A DNA stretch of 27,848 bases from Clostridia bacterium (GTDB taxonomy: Bacteria; Bacillota; Clostridia; Oscillospirales; Oscillospiraceae), in the NCBI GenBank assembly GCA_021153265.1, contig JAGKTU010000022.1:1-27848 (forward strand), read 5' to 3'. A program made the translations under genes and the position numbers. The notes below the pieces were generated by a model, which searched no databases, was not told the origin of the DNA, and worked only from the letters and a program-made list of their open reading frames with translations. Shown in pieces: positions 1-7,204 of this stretch; the first letter of the stretch is position 1; the number at the start of each line of letters is the position of its first letter.

Positions 1-297
1 GGTGATGGCCTGTGCCAGAACGGTAGCGGTGGTGGTGCCGTCACCGGCAACATCGTTGGTCTTGGTGGCGACTTCACGGATCAGCTGGGCGCCCATGTTC
101 TCAAAAGCATCCTCCAGCTCCACTTCCTTGGCGATGGTGACACCGTCATTGGTGATCAGAGGTGCGCCGTACTTCTTGCCCAGAACCACATTGCGGCCCT
201 TGGGGCCCAGAGTGACCTTGACGGTGTTGGCCAGCTGGTCAATACCGGCCTGCAGCTTCTTCCGGGCGTCTTCGCCGTAAACGATCATTTTTGCCAT
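1..297 (-). CDS. groEL: GroEL (Hsp60) chaperonin, N-terminal part, cut by the window edge
   Basis: Subunit of the 14-mer cytosolic chaperonin that folds proteins with ATP and the GroES lid. Only the first 99 codons are present, starting MAKMIVYGEDARKKL. The GPKGRNVVL segment follows, and then the ATP-binding GDGTTTATVLAQAI motif near residue 85-98, both typical of the equatorial domain. The start is the ATG at 297. A strong AAGGAGG site lies in the 15-base gap behind groES, so the two are co-transcribed. The frame is open to the window edge. Control is expected from the CIRCE operator upstream of groES. Identification is secure; the rest of the gene lies outside the window. Confidence 0.97.
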   Translation of the reverse strand, partial: MAKMIVYGEDARKKLQAGIDQLANTVKVTLGPKGRNVVLGKKYGAPLITNDGVTIAKEVELEDAFENMGAQLIREVATKTNDVAGDGTTTATVLAQAIT

Positions 298-312
298 AAT
301 TTCAGTTCCTCC

Positions 313-588
313 TTAGTCGGTGACAACAGCCAGGATCTCATCCTGCTTGACGAATTTGTAGTCGACCTTATCCAGAGTGATGTCAGTGCCGACAAACTTG
401 CTGACCACCACACGGTCGCCCACGGCGACGGTCATGGTCACGTCCTTGGTGCCGGGGCCAACGGAAACGACCTCGTAAATGGCGGGTTTCTCCTTGTTGG
501 CGGTGGCGAGAATGATGCCGGACACGGTGGTCTCAGCGGCTTCATGCTGCTTCAGCAGCACATTGTCAGCCATAGGCTTCAGCTTCAT
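313..588 (-). CDS. groES: GroES (Hsp10) co-chaperonin
   Basis: Heptameric lid of the GroEL chamber. The 91-residue product has the normal family length. It starts MKLKPMADNVLLK, has the GroEL-contacting mobile loop with its GIIL hydrophobic tip near residues 24-27, and continues with the usual small beta-barrel (VGPGT, VGDRVVVSKFVGT). The start at 588 is set by a GGAGG site nine bases upstream. It is the first gene of the groES-groEL operon, with a 15-base gap to groEL. A sigma-A promoter and a perfect CIRCE element lie about 70-130 bases upstream, so heat-shock control by HrcA is expected. Confidence 0.98.
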   Translation of the reverse strand: MKLKPMADNVLLKQHEAAETTVSGIILATANKEKPAIYEVVSVGPGTKDVTMTVAVGDRVVVSKFVGTDITLDKVDYKFVKQDEILAVVTD

Positions 589-657
589 AAGTAAATTCCT
601 CCATACAAATGTATTAGACTGCAGGTACGGGAAACCCTCCTGCCTTTATCTACCGGT

Positions 658-684
658 TTAGCACTCTTTTAGTTTGAGTGCTAA
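658..684 (-). promoter_or_regulatory. CIRCE operator (HrcA binding site)
   Basis: A perfect inverted repeat, TTAGCACTC - 9 bases - GAGTGCTAA, identical to the CIRCE consensus. It lies directly downstream of the groES -10 box, where a bound HrcA repressor would block transcription initiation. hrcA itself is not in the window. Confidence 0.98.
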
Positions 685-687
685 TAC

Positions 688-716
688 ATAATAACCCAAC
701 TATGGCAAAAATGCAA
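688..716 (-). promoter_or_regulatory. sigma-A promoter of groESL
   Basis: On the minus strand the -35 box TTGCAT (711-716) is followed by a 17-base spacer and the -10 box TATTAT (688-693). The CIRCE repeat begins four bases downstream and would cover the transcription start. Spacing and position are what is expected for a HrcA-controlled groES promoter. Confidence 0.85.
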
Positions 717-789
717 GTGGGAAATCCACCAATTCCCGTAAATTATTTGTGAACCAAACTGTTTCTTTTCCCGGAAGTCCGAAAACCGC

Positions 790-814
790 AGGGGAGGGCC
801 ACAGACCCTCCCCT
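790..814 (-). terminator. Hairpin downstream of spoVT
   Basis: A G/C-rich stem of eight perfect pairs (GGGGAGGG with CCCTCCCC) plus one A-T pair and a seven-base loop lies just past the spoVT stop. Read leftward, it is followed by TGCGGTTTTC, a weak T-run, so it probably ends the spoVT transcript. Read rightward it is followed by TACTTTTT, but no rightward gene precedes it. Confidence 0.65.
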
Positions 815-819
815 ACTTT

Positions 820-1362
820 TTAGCTTTCCATCTGCCGGCCCAGAAAGCCTGCCACGGTCTGAGCCAGATCCTGATCGGACTCCTGCAGGGGCTTATCTCC
901 GTCCCCAAGAAGCAACAGGACGCTGCCCATCAGGTCACCCTGACTGAGAATGGGCGCGGCAACGCCCAAATGGTACTTATCCGACCCCTCGGAAGCCCGG
1001 ATCCGGGGTTCGCCGGACTGGAAGCGATAGTTTTTCCGCTGCTCCATCAGTCTTTCCAGCTCCGGAGAGTTGGGTTTGTCCATCAGCTCCCGCTTGGGGG
1101 CGCCGTGGAGGGCGATGATGCTCTCCCGGTCGGTAACGGCGGCGATATGGCCGGTGACAGAGCCGATGGATTCGCACATCTGGGCGGCAAATTCCTGCAA
1201 ATCCCCCATGGGGGAATACTTGCGGAAGATGACACCGCCGTCTTTCTCGGTATAGATCTCCAAGGGGTCGCCTTCGCGGATGCGGAGGGTGCGGCGGATC
1301 TCTTTGGGGATGACGATTCTGCCGAGATCGTCAACGCGTCTTACAATGCCTGTAGCTTTCAT
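820..1362 (-). CDS. spoVT: SpoVT-like AbrB-family sporulation regulator
   Basis: Transcription factor of the late forespore, which in Bacillus tunes SigG-dependent genes. The 180-residue product is close to the roughly 178 residues of Bacillus SpoVT. It has an N-terminal AbrB swapped-hairpin DNA-binding domain (MKATGIVRRVDDLGRIVIPKEIRRTL, about residues 1-50). A GAF-like C-terminal domain follows (about 60-175, including HLGVAAPI and GSVLLLL). The start at 1362 is favoured over an upstream ATG at 1416 because GGAG lies eight bases before it and because MKATGIVRR is the family's normal beginning. It is a single gene between two hairpins. Its presence implies that the organism can sporulate. 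Confidence 0.93.
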   Translation of the reverse strand: MKATGIVRRVDDLGRIVIPKEIRRTLRIREGDPLEIYTEKDGGVIFRKYSPMGDLQEFAAQMCESIGSVTGHIAAVTDRESIIALHGAPKRELMDKPNSPELERLMEQRKNYRFQSGEPRIRASEGSDKYHLGVAAPILSQGDLMGSVLLLLGDGDKPLQESDQDLAQTVAGFLGRQMES

Positions 1363-1400
1363 ATATATTCTCTCCTCGCAAATCTTACAAATTACGCTGT

Positions 1401-1429
1401 TAGTATCTGTAAGCAAAGACAGATTATAC
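1401..1429 (-). promoter_or_regulatory. Candidate spoVT promoter (SigG-like, overlapping a TATAAT)
   Basis: On the minus strand GTATA (1425-1429) is separated by 17 bases from GATACTA (1401-1407). This is close to the SigG pattern gHATR - 17/18 - CATNNTA, with one mismatch at the first -10 base. The same stretch contains a perfect TATAAT (1423-1428), but no convincing -35 box stands 17 bases before it. Either reading is possible. The SigG reading rests on pattern matching plus the known SigG control of spoVT in Bacillus. Confidence 0.4.
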
Positions 1430-1450
1430 GCGATATTTCTATGTGCATTT

Positions 1451-1490
1451 AAAAGAATCGAGGAAACATTGCTGTCTCCTCGATTCTTTT
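1451..1490. terminator. Terminator between the glycan operon and spoVT
   Basis: A perfect 14-base-pair stem (AAAAGAATCGAGGA with its complement) and a 12-base loop. It stands 35 bases past the stop of the flippase gene, the last gene of the long operon. The stem ends in A-T pairs, giving T-runs on both strands. Its likely job is to end the glycan operon transcript before spoVT. Confidence 0.8.
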
Positions 1491-1524
1491 TATAACTACG
1501 TTTCGACGAATTTGCGGAATTGAT

Positions 1525-2970
1525 TTATTGTTTGCTTAGTTCCATCTTAAGGATCCCGATGATCTTTTTATGAAACACCAAACCCATGATGACGATCAGG
1601 CACAAGCCTCCCCAGCGCAGCATGGGATAGGGATACATCAGCAATGCTGCGAACATGGCTATTAAAAATCCCACGCTCAGCACACACAAATTCCGGATAT
1701 TATAAATCTCTGCTCCCTGCAGTTTTTCGGCGCACAGCTTCTTCATATAGTAATAATTGGCGGCTACAAATACGATATAGCATACCAAGGTCGTATAGCC
1801 CGCCGCCACATAGCCAAACTGCTTTATGGCAAAGTAATTCAGCACAACATTGATCACTGCGCTGAATATAGACCCTTTTACCAGCGCCTGCTTCTCTTCA
1901 AAATAGAATTCTACATTGATAAACAGCTGGGCCAAAAACAAAAAGAACAGGCTGCCGACAACCGGGGGCATGATCCAGATCGCTTCATAATATTCCGCAG
2001 GCGCGATCATTTGGATCAATTCCGGGCCTGCCAGAATCACCAGAATCAGAATAACCCCGATTCCTGCGGCAATCCATTCGGAAACCTTTGCGATCCCTTT
2101 ATACGCCTGCTTTTGAAGCTTTTGGTATTTCCACGGCACATAAGCTCCATTGATGGCATTGATCACACATACAACAACCACGGAGCAGCTATAGACCAAG
2201 CTGTAAATACCGGCTTTGTCCATTCCTACCATATGCTGGATCATCAGTTTGTCAAACTGATTGAATATGGTCTGAGATACATAATAGATCACCAGAGGGA
2301 TCCCCAGCTGCCATGCATACTTCCAGTATTCTTTATGATAGAAGCGCTTGCCTTTTGCGAAATTGCGAACATAAATGGTCGCATAGAAGATCATATTCAC
2401 GACCGCTGCGGTCAGAACCCGGATGCTTCCCCGGTCGCCCTCTGCGCCCAATATCGCGAGGATACACACGGTGGGATTGATCACAGCCAGCATCATCGTG
2501 TACAGAACCGTAGCCTTATATTTGTATTCAAATCGTAATTTTCCGCTCCAGTAATCTTTCGCCGGGTAAAGCAGCATCTCAAATGCCATCACGACCATCA
2601 AGATCGGAGGCAGCTGAAACAGTTGATTCCAGACCTCCGATGCAGCTAAGTAGATGAGCAGCCACCCAAGGGAAAGAACCGTCGTAAGACCCTGCATTGC
2701 AGAAATAAAGCCATCTCTGTCCTTCTCAAACTTAATCATAGCGGTGTTAAATACGCCATACTGGAGATTTAAGTTTGTAAAAATCAGCAGCAAATTCATC
2801 CATGTTAAGTATACCGAATACAGACCATACTGCTCTGCCGGCATGATGCGCGAATACACCGGCAGTGTGATGAATCCCAGCGCATTCTGGAACACATTGC
2901 AGACCATGTACCATCCAGAACTCTTCAATTCTACCGGCATTCTTTTGTACTTTTGTAAAAGCGATTTCAT
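1525..2970 (-). CDS. Wzx-like polysaccharide flippase (MOP superfamily)
   Basis: Integral membrane protein expected to move a lipid-linked saccharide across the cytoplasmic membrane. The 481-residue product has about 12-14 hydrophobic segments and the family-typical N-terminus (SSGWYMVCNVFQNALGFITLPVYSRIMPAEQYGLYSVYLTWMN is partly conserved in many Wzx-type proteins). The ATG at 2970 overlaps the stop of the upstream acetyltransferase gene as ATGA, which decides the start; an in-frame upstream ATG at 3018 would lie inside that gene. It is the last gene of the glycan operon. Finding a flippase in a cluster that also carries an ABC exporter and no visible polymerase is unusual. It may flip a single undecaprenyl-phosphate sugar or a short side unit. 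Family assignment is good; the substrate is unknown. Confidence 0.85.
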   Translation of the reverse strand: MKSLLQKYKRMPVELKSSGWYMVCNVFQNALGFITLPVYSRIMPAEQYGLYSVYLTWMNLLLIFTNLNLQYGVFNTAMIKFEKDRDGFISAMQGLTTVLSLGWLLIYLAASEVWNQLFQLPPILMVVMAFEMLLYPAKDYWSGKLRFEYKYKATVLYTMMLAVINPTVCILAILGAEGDRGSIRVLTAAVVNMIFYATIYVRNFAKGKRFYHKEYWKYAWQLGIPLVIYYVSQTIFNQFDKLMIQHMVGMDKAGIYSLVYSCSVVVVCVINAINGAYVPWKYQKLQKQAYKGIAKVSEWIAAGIGVILILVILAGPELIQMIAPAEYYEAIWIMPPVVGSLFFLFLAQLFINVEFYFEEKQALVKGSIFSAVINVVLNYFAIKQFGYVAAGYTTLVCYIVFVAANYYYMKKLCAEKLQGAEIYNIRNLCVLSVGFLIAMFAALLMYPYPMLRWGGLCLIVIMGLVFHKKIIGILKMELSKQ

Positions 2971-3479
2971 TGTTTTGCCTTTCTGGCCAGGTAATCCGCT
3001 TTTGTCAGCGCATACCACTTCAGATTTCGGTATTTCCCATTGACAAGCAAATGCTCACGAAAGGTTCCTTCATAACGAAACCCTGCTTTTTCGTAGAATT
3101 TATTGGCCCGAACATTCTCTTCCAGTACATTCAAATACACCCGATTCAGCTCCAGCTCTTCAAAGGCAATCTTGAGAACCGCTTGCGTACCATAATGGGA
3201 AGCGCCGGTTCCCAAGGCACAGCGCCGCATGGCGATGGCATATTCCGCATTGGCATTTTCCCCATCGATATGCTTTAAGCTGACTGTTCCAAGGTATTCG
3301 TCTTCATCACTGCAGATTGCCCAGTTCCGGGTGCAGGCATCTTCTGCCTGAATGAATGCTTCGCAGTCACTTAAATTTTTGTCCCGGAAATTGGTCGGGA
3401 AAAATCTGACCAGCTCTTCATCGTGCATCCATTCCAGCATGAGCGGCGCATCTATTCTCTTCAAATCTCTGATTTTCAT
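2967..3479 (-). CDS. GNAT-family N-acetyltransferase
   Basis: Soluble acetyl-CoA-dependent acetyltransferase of 170 residues, RimJ/RimL-like. The acetyl-CoA loop is visible around RRCALGTGASHYG (about 84-96). It is followed by the helix with NRVYLNVLEENVRANKFYEKAGF, a classic GNAT motif. It overlaps the flippase gene by four bases and lies seven bases behind an acyltransferase gene. Its place in a cluster with FdtA and FdtB suggests that it acetylates the amino group of a dTDP-3-amino-3,6-dideoxyhexose, the step done by FdtC or QdtC elsewhere, but that is inference from context. It could instead modify another amino sugar or be unrelated. Confidence 0.85.
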   Translation of the reverse strand: MKIRDLKRIDAPLMLEWMHDEELVRFFPTNFRDKNLSDCEAFIQAEDACTRNWAICSDEDEYLGTVSLKHIDGENANAEYAIAMRRCALGTGASHYGTQAVLKIAFEELELNRVYLNVLEENVRANKFYEKAGFRYEGTFREHLLVNGKYRNLKWYALTKADYLARKAKQ

Positions 3480-3486
3480 GGCTCAA

Positions 3487-4557
3487 TCACTTTATTTCAA
3501 TGATATTTTTATTTAAGACCGATATTTTATCCAGCCGTTTTGACACCGGGGTCGCAACCAATCTGCACACCGTATCCATCATGACGCACAGCACATACGT
3601 CAGCAGACAGCACCAGACCATATTGAAGGCACATCCCGGCAAAGAACCCCGGCATGCCTCTTGGATATCAAACACTGCCCAAAAGCGATCCCAAACCAGA
3701 TACTGCGTATGGATTAGAAAGACACCCAGCGATGCTTTGGCGACGCCATTTATGAAAGAGGAGGTAATACGGATCTTTCTAAACAGATTCACGAAAAATA
3801 CTGTCGAAAGGATCACAAGGGGGTTTGCATAGCTCCACCCTGCGCCCAAAAAGACTTCCTGCGCGAATATCAGAAGGGTGCAGGCCAGATATCCCACAAC
3901 GTCCCATCGTTTTCCATACTGCAGCGCATTGAATTTTGCGATGAACGCGCCGATCAGATATAACATCACAAAGTTTACGATGCTGTAGCCACTGCTCGCC
4001 CCACTCACCGCGATGGTATTTAGCCCGATGGTCACAATGCCGAGTTTTAATTCCGCAACGTCCAGAGCCGTTGGCCATACAGAAAACAGCAAGAACATGG
4101 TTCCCAGTAATGTCAGGAAACTCTTTTTATTTAAGTTTTGGATCAAGCAGTTTATATACGGGCTCAGCAATACCAATACAATATACAAGACAACAAACCA
4201 ATTATCCGGTATAAAGCAGGCAATCATTCCTTTTACGGTGAATGCCTCTTTCAGAATGATGAGCCCCAAAACATAAAACAGCAGTTTATAGCCAATGACG
4301 TATAAGATCAAACCAAAGGGCTTTCTAAGGGAGATCTTGTCCCGCTTCCAGCCAAAAAATCCGGCAAGCAGAACGAAACCGTTGGTCCCGATGATGGCAA
4401 GGCTCTCTACAAAGCAGAGAAAATAGAAATGGATACTCCCCGGCGTAACGTAGGAAAAGGCTTTTCCCATTTTACTGCTGTTGTAGTGCACAAACACAAC
4501 CATCAGCATCAAGATGCATCTTACTAATTCAAAATTCGATTCGCGTACTTTCTTCAT
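3487..4557 (-). CDS. Acyltransferase-3 family membrane O-acyltransferase
   Basis: Multi-pass membrane protein (356 residues, about ten hydrophobic segments) of the acyltransferase-3 family. These enzymes usually move acetyl groups onto surface sugars at the membrane. The N-terminal MKKVRESNFELVRCILMLMVVFVHYNSS carries the family's conserved histidine at the end of the first membrane helix. The start at 4557 is chosen because an AGAGGAT site precedes it and because the longer frame reaching 4725 only runs through the aminotransferase gene. An alternative ATG at 4575 is possible. It is the second acyltransferase-3 of the operon, set between the aminotransferase and GNAT genes. The acceptor is unknown. 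Confidence 0.85.
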   Translation of the reverse strand: MKKVRESNFELVRCILMLMVVFVHYNSSKMGKAFSYVTPGSIHFYFLCFVESLAIIGTNGFVLLAGFFGWKRDKISLRKPFGLILYVIGYKLLFYVLGLIILKEAFTVKGMIACFIPDNWFVVLYIVLVLLSPYINCLIQNLNKKSFLTLLGTMFLLFSVWPTALDVAELKLGIVTIGLNTIAVSGASSGYSIVNFVMLYLIGAFIAKFNALQYGKRWDVVGYLACTLLIFAQEVFLGAGWSYANPLVILSTVFFVNLFRKIRITSSFINGVAKASLGVFLIHTQYLVWDRFWAVFDIQEACRGSLPGCAFNMVWCCLLTYVLCVMMDTVCRLVATPVSKRLDKISVLNKNIIEIK

Positions 4558-4583
4558 CTTATCCTCTGCCCGCATATCAAAAA

Positions 4584-5690
4584 TTAAAATTGATTGATCA
4601 CATCGATCACATACTGTACCTGCGCCTGCGTCATGCCGTAGAACATAGGCAGGCTGATGATCGTATCGGATATTTCCTCCGCGATGGGGAAATCGCCCCG
4701 TTTGTATCCCAAATCCGCATAACAATCCTGCAAATGCATGGGAACCGGATAATGTTTTACCGTTCCCACGCCGAGGTCAGCAAGATACTGCTCCAGCGCA
4801 TCCCGTTCCCGGCAGCGGATCGCAAACACATGATAAATATGTCCGAAATCGGCATCCGGTTTCAAGGGTAACACGATTTTTTCATTTTGAATGCCCGCAA
4901 AATATTTCTTCGCGATGGCAGTGCGTGCCTCATTCCATTTATCCAGCTGCGTCAGCTTGACCCGAAGAAATGCCGCCTGCAGTTCATCCAAACGGCTGTT
5001 GACCCCTTTGTAAATATGGGAATATTTCTGATTGGAGCCGTAGTTGCCAATTGCCCGGACTTTATCCGCTAATTCCCGATTGTTTGTGACTACCGCGCCG
5101 CCGTCGCCCAATGCGCCAAGATTTTTGCCCGGGTAGAAGCTAAAGCATGCGGCGTCACCAAAGGTGCCGACTCTTTTGCCTTTATACCGCACACCGTGGG
5201 CCTGAGCCGCGTCTTCCATGACTTTCAGGCCGTACTTTCCTGCAATCTGCAGAATCCGGTCCATATCTGCCGGCCGTCCCTGAAGATGTACCGCAATGAC
5301 CGCTTTTGTTTGATCCGTAATTGCCGCTTCCAGCCGGGCCGGGTCCATGTTATAAGACTTAAGTTCCGGTTCTACAAACACAGGGGTCGCGCCTGTGTAG
5401 GACACGGCCAATGCCGTCGCAATAAAGGTATTGGAAGGGACGATGACCTCGTCGCCTTCTCCGATATCCATGGCCTTTAAGATCAAAAACAGCGCATCCA
5501 GACCATTGGCCACGCCAACACAATACTTCGCATCACAGTATGCGGCAAATTCTTCTTCAAAGGCTTTGCATTCTTTTCCAAGGATGAAATGGCTGTTGTC
5601 CGCCACTTTGTGATATGCCTGATCCAGCTGCTGCCGCAATTCGTCATGCATTGGCCGGAAGGATGCAAACGGTACTGTCATCTTACTCAT
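4584..5690 (-). CDS. fdtB: DegT/DnrJ/EryC1-family sugar aminotransferase (FdtB/QdtB-like)
   Basis: PLP-dependent transaminase of 368 residues. It is expected to convert dTDP-3-keto-6-deoxyhexose into dTDP-3-amino-3,6-dideoxyhexose with glutamate as donor. The PLP lysine is Lys189 in SFYPGKNLGALGDGGA; Asp160 in the MEDAAQAHG segment should contact the cofactor ring; GLDALFLIL near 63-71 is the phosphate-binding region. The ATG at 5690 overlaps the end of the ketoisomerase gene by eight bases, so the two steps of one pathway are translationally linked. The FdtB/QdtB sub-assignment rests on that neighbour; whether the product is the galacto or gluco epimer is not settled. Confidence 0.87.
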   Translation of the reverse strand: MSKMTVPFASFRPMHDELRQQLDQAYHKVADNSHFILGKECKAFEEEFAAYCDAKYCVGVANGLDALFLILKAMDIGEGDEVIVPSNTFIATALAVSYTGATPVFVEPELKSYNMDPARLEAAITDQTKAVIAVHLQGRPADMDRILQIAGKYGLKVMEDAAQAHGVRYKGKRVGTFGDAACFSFYPGKNLGALGDGGAVVTNNRELADKVRAIGNYGSNQKYSHIYKGVNSRLDELQAAFLRVKLTQLDKWNEARTAIAKKYFAGIQNEKIVLPLKPDADFGHIYHVFAIRCRERDALEQYLADLGVGTVKHYPVPMHLQDCYADLGYKRGDFPIAEEISDTIISLPMFYGMTQAQVQYVIDVINQF

Positions 5691-6093
5691 GCGTGTTTCC
5701 CTTTACATATTGAATAAATTCATCATAGCTGCGAATATAGTCAGACTCATCATAAATGACCGATGCCAAAACCATCAGCACGGCATCGGAAGAGAAGTCA
5801 TACATCTCTCTCCACATATCATTGGGAATATACAACCCTTCATAGGGATTGCTCAGCTCCACTTCTGCGGTTTCCTCTCCGTTATCCAAATGGATCTTGC
5901 AGGAGCCGTGTATGCATATTAAGATCTGCTCCAAGCACTTGTGGGCATGATGACCCCGGCGAACGCCCGGCACCGTGTCATACATATAGTACACTCTTTT
6001 CACCGGGAAGGGGATCTCTTTTCCTTCCTCCAAGGCTACCAGCATGCCCCGATCATCACCATGCCGCTGAAACGCATATTTAATGACTTCCAT
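5683..6093 (-). CDS. fdtA: dTDP-4-keto-6-deoxyglucose 3,4-ketoisomerase (FdtA/QdtA-type cupin)
   Basis: Small cupin enzyme (136 residues) that shifts the keto group of dTDP-4-keto-6-deoxyglucose from C4 to C3, the entry step to Fuc3NAc or Qui3NAc. The sequence aligns readily with Aneurinibacillus FdtA from memory. It has the RGHHAHK motif with His49 and His51, at the same numbers as the two conserved catalytic histidines of FdtA. Also visible are GLYIPNDMW and the ending DETDYIR-like DESDYIRSYDEF. The position of the third FdtA active-site histidine (95) is Arg here, as I recall for QdtA, while residue 15 is Arg as in FdtA. It overlaps the acyltransferase gene by 14 bases and the aminotransferase gene by 8. 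Confidence 0.88.
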   Translation of the reverse strand: MEVIKYAFQRHGDDRGMLVALEEGKEIPFPVKRVYYMYDTVPGVRRGHHAHKCLEQILICIHGSCKIHLDNGEETAEVELSNPYEGLYIPNDMWREMYDFSSDAVLMVLASVIYDESDYIRSYDEFIQYVKGNTHE

Positions 6094-7204
6094 ACAGACC
6101 CCTCACATAACACTTGATTCTCTGATAGAGCATATTGATTAACAACGAAACGGCTATACCAACCACGGTATATGCGACCCACCACAAACCGCCTCTGTAC
6201 AAAACCGGAAACGCCGCCACAAGATAGGGGGCGTTTCCGTTTACAAACACACCAGCAAAGCTGACAAGCTTAAAAGCAAGCAGGTGCAAAATGACGATTG
6301 GCAGGGTGTTTTTCCCCAAGTAAGCGATGGGTTTGCAGAGAAACGGCACTTTTTTCAGAAAAACCGCGCCGCTGTACAGCAAAAACCAACCGGCAAGGGA
6401 TGCGGTTAACATAAAAACCGGGTCCATGAAATCATTTTCCCCCAGCGCGATCCCGCCCAGCCGATCATACAGGAGCAGCAGGCAAAAACTCCCCGCCATG
6501 ATCAGTCCGGTTTTTGCAGCAGGCTGATTCCATAAGGTATCCTTGTATTTACGAAATACGTAACCCAGATGAAACAGGCAGTAAAGGGAAAAAATCCTTA
6601 CGATTCCAAACAAAAAGATCCCATTTACATGAAACCAATAGCCAATCAGCAAAAACACAGCCGATACGATCCCTTGTGCGGTCAGAACCGGTTTCCCCCT
6701 CAGCACCTGTTTGAATGCAAAATCGATGACAGCATACAAAACCGAAATGTGCAGCAGCGTGGCCAGAAACCAAAGAGAACCGCCTACCTGCACATTTCCC
6801 GGAAGGATACACCCTTTCAGAATATTGATGATGATTTCTTTCGCCGTCCAATAGGGCGTCACTTCCGCATAGCGGCTTTCCACCTGTGCCAAAATCATGG
6901 GATCGGCGGTATAGATATTCAGGTCGATAAATACATTTCTGAGAATCGAGAAAATGGCTGTCCACAGCGCGCAGGGAAACCATAAATTCTTGATTTTCCG
7001 CAGGATATATTCTTTTACGGTTGCACGGCTGTCGGAAGCGCTTTCCTGATATAAATAGCCGGAGGCCATAAAAAACACCGCCATGTGAAACAGGTAGATA
7101 AAATTCTGAGCCGGCGTTTCCGTATGTCCGATCACCATCAGAATGATGGCAAGGCCCTTTATCAGGTCGATCTCAACACTTCTATTTTTGTTCACTGTTT
7201 CCAT
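6080..7204 (-). CDS. Acyltransferase-3 family membrane O-acyltransferase
   Basis: Multi-pass membrane protein of 374 residues with about ten hydrophobic segments. The N-terminus, EIDLIKGLAIILMVIGHTETP followed by FIYLFHMAVFFMASGYLY, is the signature of acyltransferase-3 proteins related to sugar O-acetylases. It holds the conserved histidine (VIGH) and the short-loop pattern FHMAVFF. The ATG at 7204 overlaps the stop of the upstream glycosyltransferase gene by 13 bases, and its own end overlaps the ketoisomerase gene by 14, so it is firmly inside the operon. It probably O-acetylates a sugar of the exported glycan. Acceptor and site are not inferable. Confidence 0.86.
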   Translation of the reverse strand: METVNKNRSVEIDLIKGLAIILMVIGHTETPAQNFIYLFHMAVFFMASGYLYQESASDSRATVKEYILRKIKNLWFPCALWTAIFSILRNVFIDLNIYTADPMILAQVESRYAEVTPYWTAKEIIINILKGCILPGNVQVGGSLWFLATLLHISVLYAVIDFAFKQVLRGKPVLTAQGIVSAVFLLIGYWFHVNGIFLFGIVRIFSLYCLFHLGYVFRKYKDTLWNQPAAKTGLIMAGSFCLLLLYDRLGGIALGENDFMDPVFMLTASLAGWFLLYSGAVFLKKVPFLCKPIAYLGKNTLPIVILHLLAFKLVSFAGVFVNGNAPYLVAAFPVLYRGGLWWVAYTVVGIAVSLLINMLYQRIKCYVRGLYGSH

